Positions 34,430 through 45,409 of a stretch of 64,000 bases of DNA are shown piece after piece. The stretch comes from Closterium sp. Naga37s-1. Its lineage: Eukaryota > Streptophyta > Zygnematophyceae > Desmidiales > Closteriaceae. The notes under the pieces are model-generated. The model searched no databases and had not been told where the DNA came from. It saw nothing but the letters and a program-made list of their open reading frames with translations. The stretch spans positions 1,318,501 through 1,382,500 of the forward strand of contig CANJKZ010000724.1 of assembly GCA_947471745.1 (NCBI GenBank). The letters run 5' to 3'. The number at the start of each line of letters is the position of its first letter. Positions within the stretch are counted from its first letter, which is position 1. The position numbers were made by a program, and so were the translations under genes.

Positions 34430-35290
34430 GGGGGCACTGCGACGAGCAGGGACGACGCCCCGGGGGCGCCGCGACGAGCAGGGACGGCGCCCAGGGGGCG
34501 CCGCGACGAGCAGGGGCGACGCCCCGGGGGCGCCGCGACGAGCAGGGAAGGCGCCCCGGGGGCGCCGCGACGAGCAGGGAAGGCACCCAGGGGGCGCCAC
34601 GACGAGCAGGGGCGACGCCCCGGGGGCGCCGCGACGAGCACGAACGGCGCCCAGGGGGCGCCGCGACGAGCAGGGGCGACGCCCCGGGGGCGTCGCGATG
34701 AGCAGGGACGGCGCCCAGGGGGCGCCGCGACGAGCACGGGCGACGCCCCGGGGGCGTCGCGACGAGCAGGGACGGCGCCCAGGGGGCGCCGCGACGAGCA
34801 GGGGCAACGCCCCGGGGGCGCCGCGACGAGCAGGGACGGCGCCCAGGGGGTGCCGCGACTAGCAAGGGGGGGCACGCCGCGCGGGTCCCGCAGGGGCGTC
34901 GCGACGAGCAGGGTTTAGGGCGGCGCGCGGGCTGCAGAGGCAGCTCCCACGGGCTGCAGAGGCAGGCACGGCTGCAGGGGCAGCGCCCACGGGCTGCAGG
35001 GGCAGGCACAGCTGCAGAGGCAGCGCCCACGGGCTGCAGGGGCAGGCACGGCTGCAGAGGCAGCGCCCACGGGCTGCAGGGGCAGGCATAGCTGCAGGGG
35101 CAGGCACGGCTGCAGGGGCAGGCACAGCTGCTCGGGAGGGCGGCGCGCGGGCTGCAGAGGCAGCTCCCACAGGCTGCAGAGGCAGGCACGACTGCAGGGG
35201 CAGGCACGGCTGCAAGGGCGGGCACGGCTGCAGGGGCAGCACGGTCGAAGGGGCAGCACGCGGGCTGCAAGGGCAGCGCGGCTGCAGGGG
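34430..35290 (-). repeat. Copia-4 leader tandem repeats
   Basis: 34440-34900: about 14 units of ~33 bp alternating GGCGCCCAGGGGGCGCCGCG and GGCGACGCCCCGGGGGCG forms followed by ACGAGCAGG. 34920-35270: units of GGCTGCAGGGGCAGGCACG type. The units are self-complementary and would fold strongly as RNA. Long antisense and sense frames here are repeat shadows. Confidence 0.85.
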
Positions 35291-35364
35291 CAGCTAAAAT
35301 TTTTTTCAGTTAGGGCAGGGCAGAACGTTTGGTGGGCCCTAGGAACGATTTTGCTCTAATACCA

Positions 35365-35483
35365 TATGAGAATAAGAACGAGGAGTGAATGAACTAGCAA
35401 GCAGGTGGGTACAAGTATGAAAACCTAAAAGAGTTGTACCCCATATTGTCTACCCCACTGCAGCCTACAATATAGTTCTGACA
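35365..35483 (-). repeat. Copia-4 5' LTR
   Basis: 119 bp; GAGAA follows at 35484-35488. Confidence 0.93.
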
Positions 35484-35488
35484 GAGAA

Positions 35489-38449
35489 ACCTGCGGAACA
35501 ATTTGGGAAGGAAACCGCAGCAGCAATATTAGCACGAGAGAAAAAGCTCTACTCGTGCACAAAGGGATATCGTGCCAACGGAGACATCTGGCACCAGTGC
35601 TTTGAGCACCCATCAATTGAAGTGCTCAACAACTACATAAACACAAACGTCTTTGCGGCAGACGCACTGTTGGTGCCAGATGGAAAACTGCTCAAACCAA
35701 GAACCGACTTACCTAACTGCACCGTCTGCCCAGCAGCTGCGCTGCGTCACACGCCCTTCGCCGAAAAGATCCCTAGAGCCGAACGCTACAAGTTGTTGGA
35801 GAAAGTCTACAGCGATTTCTTGGTGCTCACGGCAAAAGGAGTTGGAGGGGAGCAATACACACTTGCCTTCATCGACGCCGGCACGCGCTTCGTTTGGGCC
35901 GTAAACGTTAGCAACCGCTATCTTGCCTACCAGTGTTTCGAGGTATGGCTGAGCATGGCAGAGACCCAGAGCAAAGGTCAGAAGCTGAAGGCGTTTCAGA
36001 CAGACGGAGGAGTTGAAAACCCTCTTAGTAGAAGGGAATCAAGAGGATGATTTCTCTTCCCTACGCCCACGAACAGCAGGGATTGGCTAAGCGAACCAAC
36101 AGGAGACTTGCGACAAAAATGCGAGCTCTCATGAAGCAGTCAGCCGTGCCAACCAAATATTGGCCTTTCGCGATGGCACATGCAGTTCGGCTGCACAACA
36201 TGCTTTCCTCGAAGGCACTGCCCAACAACACCTCACCTTTCAAGGAGTGGACCGGAAAACACCCTGACACACGCATGTTGCGGGTCTTCAAGTGCATGGT
36301 ACAGTATCGCTCCCACACTGCCCGGACCGGAAAATTTGAAGACCGAGCCCGATGGGGCATCCACCTCGGAATCGAATCCGAATACCACGCCTGGACAATC
36401 CTGGACTTCGCCACCCACCAGCTCACGCGTTTACATGACTGCACCTTCTACGAAAGACCGACCTTGCCACTGTACCGACAGCACCGCACTACACAAAACG
36501 CACCGGACAACATTTTTCAAAGACAACATAGTTACGCCAATGACGAGGACGACGTTGACGTGGCTAGCGAACAGCTAGACGAGGCAACAGAGGATGAGGC
36601 ACCCTTCGTACCCGTTACGGAGCAGTTCGACACACCTACATTCTTTCCAACAGATACTGATCCACATGAAGCAGTTCAGGCACATCACAAATATGCAAGT
36701 GCAGAAATGCACTCACCCATGGACGAAGACCCAGCTCGCACTTCCTCTTGTGACACCGTTCGCGACATCCCTGGCGACGACGACGACGTGGTTGAAGTTA
36801 CCAACGCAGCTGAATCCAACCTCACAAGCCTTCACATCCTTGGGCTCGCCGTCGCCGTTCGGGGTAACCAGCAGCTGGGCTCGCCACCACCGTTTGCCAA
36901 GCCCTCAGTGGGCCCGATGCTGAGAAGTGGAGAACCGCCATAGCCGCAGAAGTCGCTGCACTACAACGGTGTGGTACTTGGAAGTTGGTACCATGACGAC
37001 ACGCAAAGGGGAGGAAAATTCTTACACGGAAGTGGGTTTTCAGGATCAAAACTCTCGCAGATGGGACTGTCGACAAGTACAAAGCGCGTTGGGTTGTCCG
37101 CGGATTCGAGCAGACTCAGTTCGTTGATTACAATCAGATATTCGCACCTGTCGGCCAACATACCTCCGTGCGAATCCTCCTCTGCGTTGCTGCCGTGAAG
37201 CAGCGCCCCCTCCGCAAGATCAACGTCTCCAACGCCTTCCTCTACGCAATCGTCGACGCCATTATCTACGTTGAGCAGCCGCACGCCTTCGAGGAAGACG
37301 GTGACGCCATCTGCCTTCTGCAGAAGTCCCTGTACGGCATCAAGCAGGCACCACGCCTGTGGCAGCAGTACCTCCGCACCGTACTCATCGAGCTCGGCTT
37401 CCAGCAGCTCCCTCGCGACCAGGGGATGTACCGTCTCAAGTCCCGCGGCAGCTTCATCCTGCTCGTTGCCTACGTGAACGACCTACTCTACACTGGAAAC
37501 AACACGGAGCTGCTCGATCGCTTCGAACACGACATCCAGAAGAAGCTGGAAGTGACCATCGATCACGAGGTCACTCAATTCCTTGGCCTCAACGTCACCG
37601 AGACCGTCGACACGATCCACCTCTCCGCCGCGAAGTACGTCGAAACCCTCGCTAAGAAGTTTGGCATCGCTCCAGTTGGCATCACCACCCCGTTCCGCAC
37701 TCCTCCGCCTAATCACGAGCCCGACACTACCCCGCTCTCCCCAGCCGATCATCGCATGTACCAGCAGTAGCTCAGGTGTCTACTGTTTGCCGCTGTCACG
37801 TGCCGCCCAGACCTTTCCTTACGTCGCCAGCCAGCTCGCCCAATACCTGCGCCGACCTGAAGGGGAGAATATGGCAGACCTGCAACGCGCCTTACAGTAC
37901 TTCATCTCCACGCCCGATGCCGGCCTCACCTACAATGCGAACCTAATGGCTTCTCTACAGCTCACCGGCTAAGTAGATGCCGACCACGCTGGGGACGCAG
38001 ATAACAAAAGGTCTCGCATAGGCTTCATTTTCAAACTTGAGCCTGAAGGAACCATCTCCTATAACTCACAGAAGCAGGAGCTCATCGCCCTTTCATCAGC
38101 ATAGGCAAAATTCATCGTAGCAAGTGCAGCAGTTCACGAAGGGCTCTACCTCTCGGAGACGAAGACGAAGACGACGATGAACGTGTCCTTCAAGTTACTC
38201 TGCGACAACCAGAGTGCGATCAAAATCGCAAACAAGCCGGGATTCGTCAACCGCACGAAACACATCGCCCTGCGTCACTTCTTTGTCAAAGACGAAATCG
38301 ACAAAGGGAAGGTCCAGCTCACCTACTGCCCAACTGGTGGGATGGCAGCTGATTTTCTGACGAAGAAACTACCACGTCAAAAGTTTCAGTACTGCTTGGA
38401 CCTGTGCGGAGTCGTCCGAAAGAGCCACGTGGGGCACCTCCAGGAATGA
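35489..38449 (+). pseudogene. Copia-B segment 4: integrase, RT and RNase H
   Basis: A second copia lineage, only distantly like Copia-1 to -5. The pre-integrase domain (DIWHQCFEHPS, CTVC) is followed by integrase (FIDAGTRFVWAV; FQTDGGVE), a frameshift near 36030, then LPYAHEQQGLAKR and a long C-terminal/linker region to 36943. RT spans about 36895-37770 with several frame changes: KARWVVRGFEQTQFVDYNQI, INVSNAFLYA, SLYGIKQAPRLW. The catalytic box reads YVND (37471-37482) in place of YVDD. RNase H: VDADHAGDADNKRSR, CDNQSAIKIANKPG, RTKHIALRHFFV, MAADFLTKKLP, stop at 38447-38449. Stops at ~37768, ~37970 and ~38102 replace Tyr, Glu and other positions. Confidence 0.88.
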
Positions 38450-38456
38450 AGGGGAG

Positions 38457-38925
38457 TGATGGAGTATGAAGGGAATAATACTTAGCATTCCCGTAGGTGC
38501 AGCAGTACCGCACCCGCCATTATCGAAGCAGCGCTAGCAGCAGTATCGGATCAGCCCGTATCAAGGGCAGGAAGGTCAACAGTCGCAAGAGTCAACTGTC
38601 GCGACTGTTGACCATCTGGACCGACGATTGACTTACCATCGACGAATGGCAACAGGCGTAACCGTGTGTACAGTTATATGCAGCGACTCGGTAACAAGAA
38701 CAAGTGCAATAGTCGAGGTCACTGTAGAATTGCCAGTAAAGCAGTTAGATTAAGGGAAGGTACCCCTCAGAGTACATGGCTAGTTAGATCTATTTATTGT
38801 GTGTAAATTATGTTTTAATCAACTTTGTCATCTATATTCACTCTGATCAGAGTTCCTACAACAAAAACTTCTGCTACCAAACTCTTCTAAGACATTCCTA
38901 TCCTATCCAAGATCCTTACTATACG
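38457..38925 (+). repeat. Copia-B 3' LTR
   Basis: Follows the polypurine tract AAGGGGAG and starts TGATGGAGTATG; ends near CCTTACTATACG by comparison with the 5' LTR tail at 8814-8875. About 470 bp. It contains a perfect 13-bp stem (GGTCAACAGTCGC, 38574-38586, with its complement at 38601-38613) over a 14-base loop. Confidence 0.75.
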
Positions 38926-39112
38926 CCTCTATACGTCTCGTGTCGTGTTCTGCACACACACATCATTATGGTCGGCACGGTCTCAGAGAAAGTCAAACAC
39001 TTTTTAGTCCAACGATTGTGTTTTTTTTTTCAAATTTGGCTAGATCCAATTCACATGCCCTTGGCGGATCTGATACCAAGGATTGTTGATAAGCATTTTA
39101 GTATTGCATATG
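38926..39112. other. Short non-coding spacer
   Basis: No gene. Contains an 11-T run near 39020 and TCTGATACCA at about 39069-39078, the complement of a copia primer site, perhaps a trace of another minus-strand element; no LTR pair supports this. Confidence 0.4.
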
Positions 39113-39254
39113 TGTCAGAATCAACAAGTGTTCAAAAGAAGAATGACGAAAGAGGAGTTTCACTAGCAGCAGTTGGGGTACATATAGCAAACCCTAACTG
39201 GGTTGTACTCGCTATAGAGCACCCCACTACAGGCTAGATAATAACATTCTGACA
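39113..39254 (-). repeat. NA6 3' LTR
   Basis: 142 bp. Differs from the other copy at two positions seen by eye. Confidence 0.95.
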
Positions 39255-40411
39255 CACCCCCATAGCCAAAGTGGGGTGTAATCCGCACAATGAGCAGACA
39301 TAGTAATAGTTCACAATTATAAGCAAAGCTAGAGGCGATCACAGAGGGCAAGTGAGGAGGAGGAGGAATTGTGAAGGGAGAGAAGATGGGAGACGACGGC
39401 TGAAGCTGCAGACACACGGGCAACAGGAGGACTGGCACAGTGGCTACCGAGCGCACGAGGGCACCGGACTACGGGAGTATCTGGCTCCGCGGCTACGACA
39501 AGCGGCAGGAGCAACGGACCCACAGGCGACTGGCACAGCAAGGCTCTCTGGGCTACCGAGAGCGCGACGGCTCCGGACTACAGGCGCTGCGCACGACACG
39601 ACGGCGGCCTCCTCTCAGCCTCCCCAAACAGTCCCACCTCCTTTCCACATACCCCCTGCTGCACCCCTAGCTCCACTCCCACGTCACCCCCCTAGCACCA
39701 CTCCTTCGTCTCCCACACACCCACCCCCCTCAGCGGCAGCTGCAGCAGCGGGAGACGGAGGAGGAGGAGGAGCAGGGGACCGCGCACACCCGCCACCCCC
39801 ATACCCGTCACCCCTATACCCTGAGTGTGCGGTAAGCGAGCTCAGGTATGCGCGAAGCGTGCACAAGCGTGCGGGAAGCGAACTCGGGTGTGCGGTAAGC
39901 AAACGCAGGTGTGCGGGGAGGGGGGCCCGCAGGGCGACACGCGGGTCGACGGGGACGGGCACACGGGTCGCCGGGGGCGGCGCGCGGGTCGACGGGGCCG
40001 CCGCGAAGGGCGACGGGGAGCCGCGCGCGGGTTGACGGGGCCGCCGCGAAGGGCGACGGGGAGCCGCGCGCAGGTCGACGGGGACGGGCGTGCGGGTCGA
40101 CGGAACGCGAAACCGCCGCGTGCTCCCAGGGTGCGCGGTGGGCAGGAAACCACCACGCGTCCCGAGCGCATGGCGGGCAGAATACCGCCGCGCGAAGCAG
40201 GAAACCGCCGCGCGCCTCGGGGCGCACGGCGGGCAGAAAACCGCCGCACGCCCCGAGCGCACGGCGGGATGAAAAACGCCGCGCGCTCCGAGTGCGCGGC
40301 AGGAAGAAAGGGTTGCGCGCCCGGGGCGCGCGACAGCAGTAGAGCAGCGGAAGCATCGGGTGGGGCCCACCCACAGGATCGACCCAGGAGGGTCGACCTG
40401 CTCTGATAGCA

Positions 40412-40553
40412 TGTCAGAATCAACAAGTGTTCAAAAGAAGAATGACGAAAGAGGAGTTTCACTAGCACCAGTTGGGGTACATATAGCAAACCCTAACTGG
40501 GTTGTACTCGCTATAGAGCACCCCACTACAGGCTAGATAATAACATTGTGACA
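40412..40553 (-). repeat. NA6 5' LTR
   Basis: 142 bp; ATATG follows. Confidence 0.95.
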
Positions 40554-40610
40554 ATATGACCATTTCACATCCTGCTTATCCCAGACGTAATCGAAAAGGT
40601 ACTCTGATAT

Positions 40611-40612
<2 letters not shown>

Positions 40613-40645
<33 letters not shown>
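40613..40645. repeat. 33-base T run
   Basis: An uninterrupted homopolymer. It could be the antisense tail of an old retroposed sequence, but no LINE or SINE body or duplication is recognised. Confidence 0.9.
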
Positions 40646-40647
<2 letters not shown>

Positions 40648-40979
40648 GATATCGATGCATGGCAACAACACTCATAGGCCTACAATTGAGGGAGTCTTAT
40701 CGATAAACCAGAAATGCCATAAAGGAGTATTGTGGATCAAAAGTCAATTTGGTGAAATTGGTAAAGATTAGATGTAACATGAAATTTATGTTTCTGGTTG
40801 TCGTGTCAGCCAAGCTGCTCGTTTGGCGTAGCAGTATTGTGGCCTACTATGATTGTTTTAGACAAAATGACAGTTGGAGGAGTAGTTGGTTGAATGGGGA
40901 ATGGGGTGTACCAGTTCGGCTGGAACCACTCAAGAGCATGCAATGTCCGATTGAAGAATCTAGCCAGCACATCTAGAGA

Positions 40980-41800
40980 CAAGGGCGGTAAGGGGAATGG
41001 CAACACAAGGAGGGGGGCTTTGAGTTGGATGGGAGGTAACTGCGGCAGAGAGGGCAGGGGTGACATTACATAAAATGGGGGGGACAAAGAATGGGATGAG
41101 GATAGGGAGGGGTTGCTTCTAGGATAGGAGGCCAGCTAGGGCAGGGCAGGCAGTAGGGGCAAGGGGAGCGGACAGGGATCGGGGGGAGTAGGAAGTTCAT
41201 CATTAATTTTAGAAGGGGGCAGGGTGGGAGCGGCAACAGGGGTGGTAGCAAGCGGGGGTAGAAAAGGAGCAAGTAGGGTGAATCGCGAGACAAGAGGGGC
41301 AGGGGAGATGTTGCAAGTGGTTGCCCCTTGTTGGAGGACTAGTTGGGACAGAGTCGATGCGTAGTGGCAAGGGCAGCGAGAGGTAGAGCACAAGGGCCGA
41401 AGAGGGTTGAAGTAGTGCCAGCATTTGGGGGGGCGAGAGGAGCAGGTACAGAAAAGCACGAGACAAGAAGGGCATAGGAGGAGCTAAGTGGGGTTGCTCA
41501 TAGGGTGGGGGGGCTAGCTAGGGTAGAGCGAATGGAAGTGGTAGGGGGAGTGGGTCAGGATAGGGTGGAAGTGGGAGGGCTGGTTGCGGGGATAGGGGCG
41601 GAGCGGCAAGAGCAAGAAGGGGGTTGAAGCAGCGTGAACAGCTGAAGGGAGGACAAGGGCAAATAGAGAGGAGCATGAGACAAGAGGGTCAGGAGAGGAG
41701 ATGAAAGGGGCTGCTGCTTTTGAGATTGGAGAGCCAGCTGGGACAAGGCAGGCAGTAATAGCAAGGAGAGTGGGAGAGGATCAGGCGGGGAGAAGGAAGT
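40980..41800. repeat. GA-rich degenerate tandem repeats
   Basis: Purine-rich plus strand with diverged repeated strings: GAGACAAGAGGGGCAGG (41286), GAGACAAGAAGGGCATAGG (~41460), GAGACAAGAGGGTCAGG (~41688); GGGTTGAAGTAGTG (~41406) and GGGTTGAAGCAGCG (~41621); CCAGCTAGGGCAGGGCAGG (~41130) and CCAGCTGGGACAAGGCAGG (~41732). Unit spacing is about 200-300 bp. The minus-strand frames are Pro/Leu-rich shadows. No gene. Confidence 0.6.
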
Positions 41801-42409
41801 ATAGCAGCCAAGGCACTAGAAGACGTGCAACTTATGAGCTCTTAGAGCTTGTTGGAATGGATTGGCGTGAGCTCTCGATCATTGAGCACTCGCTAAAAAT
41901 CTGCCTGTTGCCACTGCTATCCCAGAACCTCCGTTGGACCATCTACGTATGGGAAACAACCGGCATATTGCATGTATAAAAGGATGCCACTGCGAGCCTC
42001 TGGGAGTGATCCACGTGAGTACGGACATTCTGCCCATCATCCAAAAGATGAGGAGGAAGAAACGGTGACATTGTTGTGTTTATACCCACCTCTACAGTTC
42101 GGGCTTCTCCTTTAAAAGATGGTTTCACTTCTCTATCTTCGGTTCAGTGTAACCTTGACACCCAACATCTTGGCCAGACATTGTTGGAAGGAAAGACGGT
42201 GGTGGGGCGGTTTTTGTTCCAAACCCACCAGGTGTTTTTTATTTTTTACTCACAACTACGTCACTTATTGTAACAGGCTGAGGGTTGACTTCAGAACACC
42301 CTCCAGTTTGGTGCCACATGGCATCACTACGGTCCAACCTTTGAGATGAAGGTAAATAGGGTGCATTCACTGAAATTCGCCTTTTGAATTTTGCCCCACC
42401 AAAATGTTA

Positions 42410-42930
42410 CTGTTGAAGGAAGTTGGCTCCGCCCTCGCCTGGGCAAAACTGACTTCGTGGTCGGGTGTGTGGGGGGTGCAGCCGACCCTCTGCAGTATGC
42501 GAGATCTGGAGCTTCTGCGCAGGTTGGGTTGTCTTTCGACGAGGCGTACTAGGGAACCCATGTAAGAGTAATTGAAGCATCCGCGAGTGCAACGCAAACG
42601 CATCGTGGTATGTGCGAGTGGTGCAGAGGTTTGCGGATGTTCATCTGCGCAGGGTCGCGTCTGACCCTGCGCACCATCGCGAATGCACAGACGAATTTCG
42701 GCCAGAAATTCGAATTTGCCTTAATTTCGACCAATGAGGAGCTGAAATTTCAGAATGTCGACCGAGGTGGTCGACGAAGGTCGTAGATCCGCGACGATGA
42801 AGGTCGTCGACCTACGATGACGAAGGACATCAACATGCAGGGTTACCCGCTCGACGAGGTTCTGCGGAGGTGCGCGAACGTCGTCGAGGTTGCTTTGGCG
42901 AAGTCGACCGACGTGACAGCACATGGTCGA
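42410..42930. repeat. Second GTCGA-rich block
   Basis: Begins with GCTCCGCCCTCGCCTGGGC and becomes dense in GTCGA/GTCGACC from 42755. The same two features in the same order are at 9538-9930, so the blocks are likely copies of one repeat. Confidence 0.5.
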
Positions 42931-44227
42931 CGCGGCTAATCATGTGCAACCATCTGAATGTGGCCGACCTGGCACCGCACAATATGCTCGACAGTGCACG
43001 TCGTGCGTAACTGTCTACAAGCACATCCGAAGTAGGTACTTGCACATGCGCTTACAACCACCTGCAGATGCGATGTTGGCAAGCCGCGCGGGTGCGGCAT
43101 TGGCAGGCCGCCATTCTGCAGTGTGGCAAGTCGTACACAAGTTGCGTTGGCGGGCCGCGTACTTGCTACGTTGGCAGGTCGACAACTTTGTCGTGCTGGC
43201 GGTTAACCTGTCTGTGCACTAGCAAACATTGCATGTGATGTAGTCAATCATTGCCATTATTTGTTTATTCTGAACTCTGTATTCTCTACTTTCCTTAGTG
43301 AAACTCTTGCCGTTTTGCCCTGTGAAAACACAAGTCCTAGAGAACAAAAACAGAGCTACGATCACCCTAACAACTCGTGCCTACCCCATAGTCTAGCTCC
43401 CACCGTTGTAGAGTTAATCTCCTCAATTACACGCGGTATATTCGCGACGTGAGTGTAGTGGTTTGACATTACATTTGCGGCTCGATGTCATTCATCTGCT
43501 TTACCAATGATTGCTTTGTATGCATGTCTTGTATTTAATCTCGAAACATTTGTGTACGCAGCTCAACTCGACAAATACAATAGAGCTACTATTATTCCAA
43601 GTTAGAGCACCACCAATCACGCTTTCAGCCATATTCTCCATCGATACATGGGCGGATCACGTATTATACAACCCGTTGAAAAGTCAAGAGGGTGCCACTT
43701 CTAGGTGTAAACCCTAATTCACATAAATCCGAGGACAAGCCTCTTCTTGAAATCACATCTCTCGGCCCAACCAACCTTCCGAACTAAGAATCTGGCCAGC
43801 ATATTTAAACAGAACGGTTTGGCATGGTTTGTGAGCGTGTTACTTTCACGACTGAGAGTAGTTGCTTCCATATCGGCCCTGTTCGACAAGCTAACACTCT
43901 GCAAAAGGCGAGTGTTAGGCTAGTGTTAAGAGGAGGGTCCACCGCACCTTCTCCGAGCTGATCGACCGCCAAAGCTTCGACAGTAGGGCGATGTTCGGCA
44001 GCCAGGGGGGGTGACGGGAGGGGATGGGACGGAGCATGAAAACGCCATGCCTCTTGGCTCGACCTCAACCGGACCAGGCAATACACTACGGTCAGGATCC
44101 GAAATTTGTGAAAAAAGTGTCGAACGTGGGCACAAGAAGCGACTCGAACCCCACGCTAGGCTTTAGCCCGCGTCGCGTCCTCCCCACAACTCCCCCCCAT
44201 GGCGGAAAAACTCCGCCCTAGTATTCA

Positions 44228-44289
44228 GGGCATGAGAATCCCATTCCCGTGAGTGGGCTCAACCCACGAAGAATGGGAAATGCATGCCC
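44228..44289. repeat. Small imperfect hairpin element
   Basis: GGGCATG at 44228 pairs with CATGCCC at 44283-44289; inner parts (CCCATTC/GAATGGG, GTGGG/CCCAC-like) pair with bulges. 62 bp in all. Possibly a MITE remnant. Confidence 0.5.
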
Positions 44290-45282
44290 TCCTCCACGAA
44301 TTTCGTTTATTATTTTACCCCACACTCTAAAAAACCCAAAACGCGGACATCAAAATTGTAATGCGAAACACACATATCTAAAGCCAACTAACAAAAATTA
44401 CCTAAGGTCCAATTGTCAATTACACCCTTCAATTTAATTTACGGTGTAGAGGTTTTTGGAATGTCAGTTATCCAAACAAATCGCAACAGTAATATGCGGC
44501 AGGGAGAAGGAAAACTGTTCAGCTCGCGGAGTTTCGTTTCGTGCGGCTGCAGTTTCGTGGGCCCCCAATTCCCGAATCGCTCATCTGCGCCTTTTCCCCC
44601 AAAGGTTCCGCTTGCGCCTGGACCCCAGACTTGGAGTCAACGCTGGTTGACTCCGAGTTGACCACCCCGAACTAGAAACCCTAGCTGAGAATTTGATGCC
44701 TCCCCCTATCCCTCGGTCGATCCCCTGTGGCAGCCGAACATCGCCTAGGGGTCAAAAGGAGCGGGGCCCACAAGGCGAAGCTGCTCGCCCCCTTCACCTG
44801 CCTTTAAGCGGGCACAGTACAAAAGTTTGGACAGCTCTCCAAAGGGGTCTGGGTAACAACGCCAGAAAAAAAGGGGTTCGATTGAGGTTTTCAAATGGAA
44901 GAATTTTTCCAACCAAACTGGTTCACAAAGACCTATTTTAGGGTCCATGGAGTGGGTGTTCCCCCCAATGCAAACACTTGGCGAGCCCTTTGGCAAACCC
45001 CACTTTTGGGGGGTGAGGGTTAGGCTAGGCGAGGGCTAGACCTTTGTCCGTGCGAGAAGGCTCGCGGTTCTTTCTAAGAAGGCGAAGGGGTCAATTATCG
45101 GGTGCGTTCGACAGGCTAACACTCTGCCAACAGGTTAGCGGGGGTGAAAGCCCCATTCGCCCATTTTACGGGCTGACCGTGGGAAAAAATGTGAAAACGA
45201 AAGAGCTGCGAGGATTCCGCGGCCGTCGGTGTTGCCTGTCAAACAGGTCCATTCTCTACAATGTAAGTGGAAGCTTCCAAAC

Positions 45283-45409
45283 TGTCAGAACATTATAGCT
45301 CATACTTTTGTGTAGGCTGTAGTGGGGTATCCCATAGGGGGTACAACCCAATTAGGGTTAGTACTTGTACCCACTTCATTCATAGTTCATCCATTCTCGT
45401 TTCTTCTCA
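45283..45409 (+). repeat. Copia-5 5' LTR
   Basis: 127 bp, TGTCAGAACATTATAGC to CTTCTCA; identical by eye to the 3' LTR. Confidence 0.98.

Larger units (their letters stand above)
29079..35483 (-). mobile_element. Copia-4: decayed Ty1/copia element inside Copia-B
   Basis: 119-bp LTRs (29079-29197 and 35365-35483; two differences), target duplication GAGAA at 29074-29078 and 35484-35488. Primer site TGGTATTAGAGC (35353-35364) directly abuts the 5' LTR. On the minus strand: a leader of two repeat kinds (GGCTGCAGGGGCAG type 34920-35270; GCGCCCCGGGGGCGCCGCGA type 34440-34900), a shortened gag lacking the N-terminal domain, a gag-to-integrase deletion that removes protease and pre-integrase, integrase with frameshifts, linker, intact RT and RNase H, 3' UTR and polypurine hairpin (29200-29220). 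LTRs and gag are closest to Copia-3. Confidence 0.94.
39113..40553 (-). mobile_element. NA6: 1.44-kb non-autonomous LTR element
   Basis: 142-bp LTRs (39113-39254 and 40412-40553; two differences), target duplication ATATG at 39108-39112 and 40554-40558. Primer site TGCTATCAGAGC on the minus strand at 40400-40411; polypurine hairpin at 39257-39276. LTR ends are inverted over nine bases (TGTCAGAAT/ATTCTGACA). The interior has the leader hairpins (e.g. GCGCGCCCGGGGCGCGC near 40315-40331), GGGTCGACGGGG repeats (39930-40110) and the CAGCGGCAGCTGCAGCAG module (~39730). The 242-codon minus frame opening at the primer site is judged a by-product of the GC-rich leader. Confidence 0.95.
41801..45282. 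other. Non-coding region
   Basis: No gene recognised. It contains a GTCGA-rich block (42410-42930), a hairpin element (44228-44289), and two direct copies of GTTCGACARGCTAACACTCTGC (43881 and 45104 onward). Short open frames lack any domain. Confidence 0.5.

Noticed and set aside
34430..34900. Regularly spaced ~33-bp repeats that might suggest a CRISPR-like array.
   Set aside because: The units are contiguous tandem copies without unique spacers, in a eukaryotic retroelement leader; no cas genes.
39060..39082. TCTGATACCA as the primer site of another minus-strand copia element.
   Set aside because: No TG..CA LTR boundary, no second LTR and no coding sequence accompany it; kept only as a possible trace.
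44125..44165. Possible tRNA gene or SINE B-box (GGTTCGAGTCG on the minus strand).
   Set aside because: The arm beside the loop does not pair and no cloverleaf or A-box could be built.
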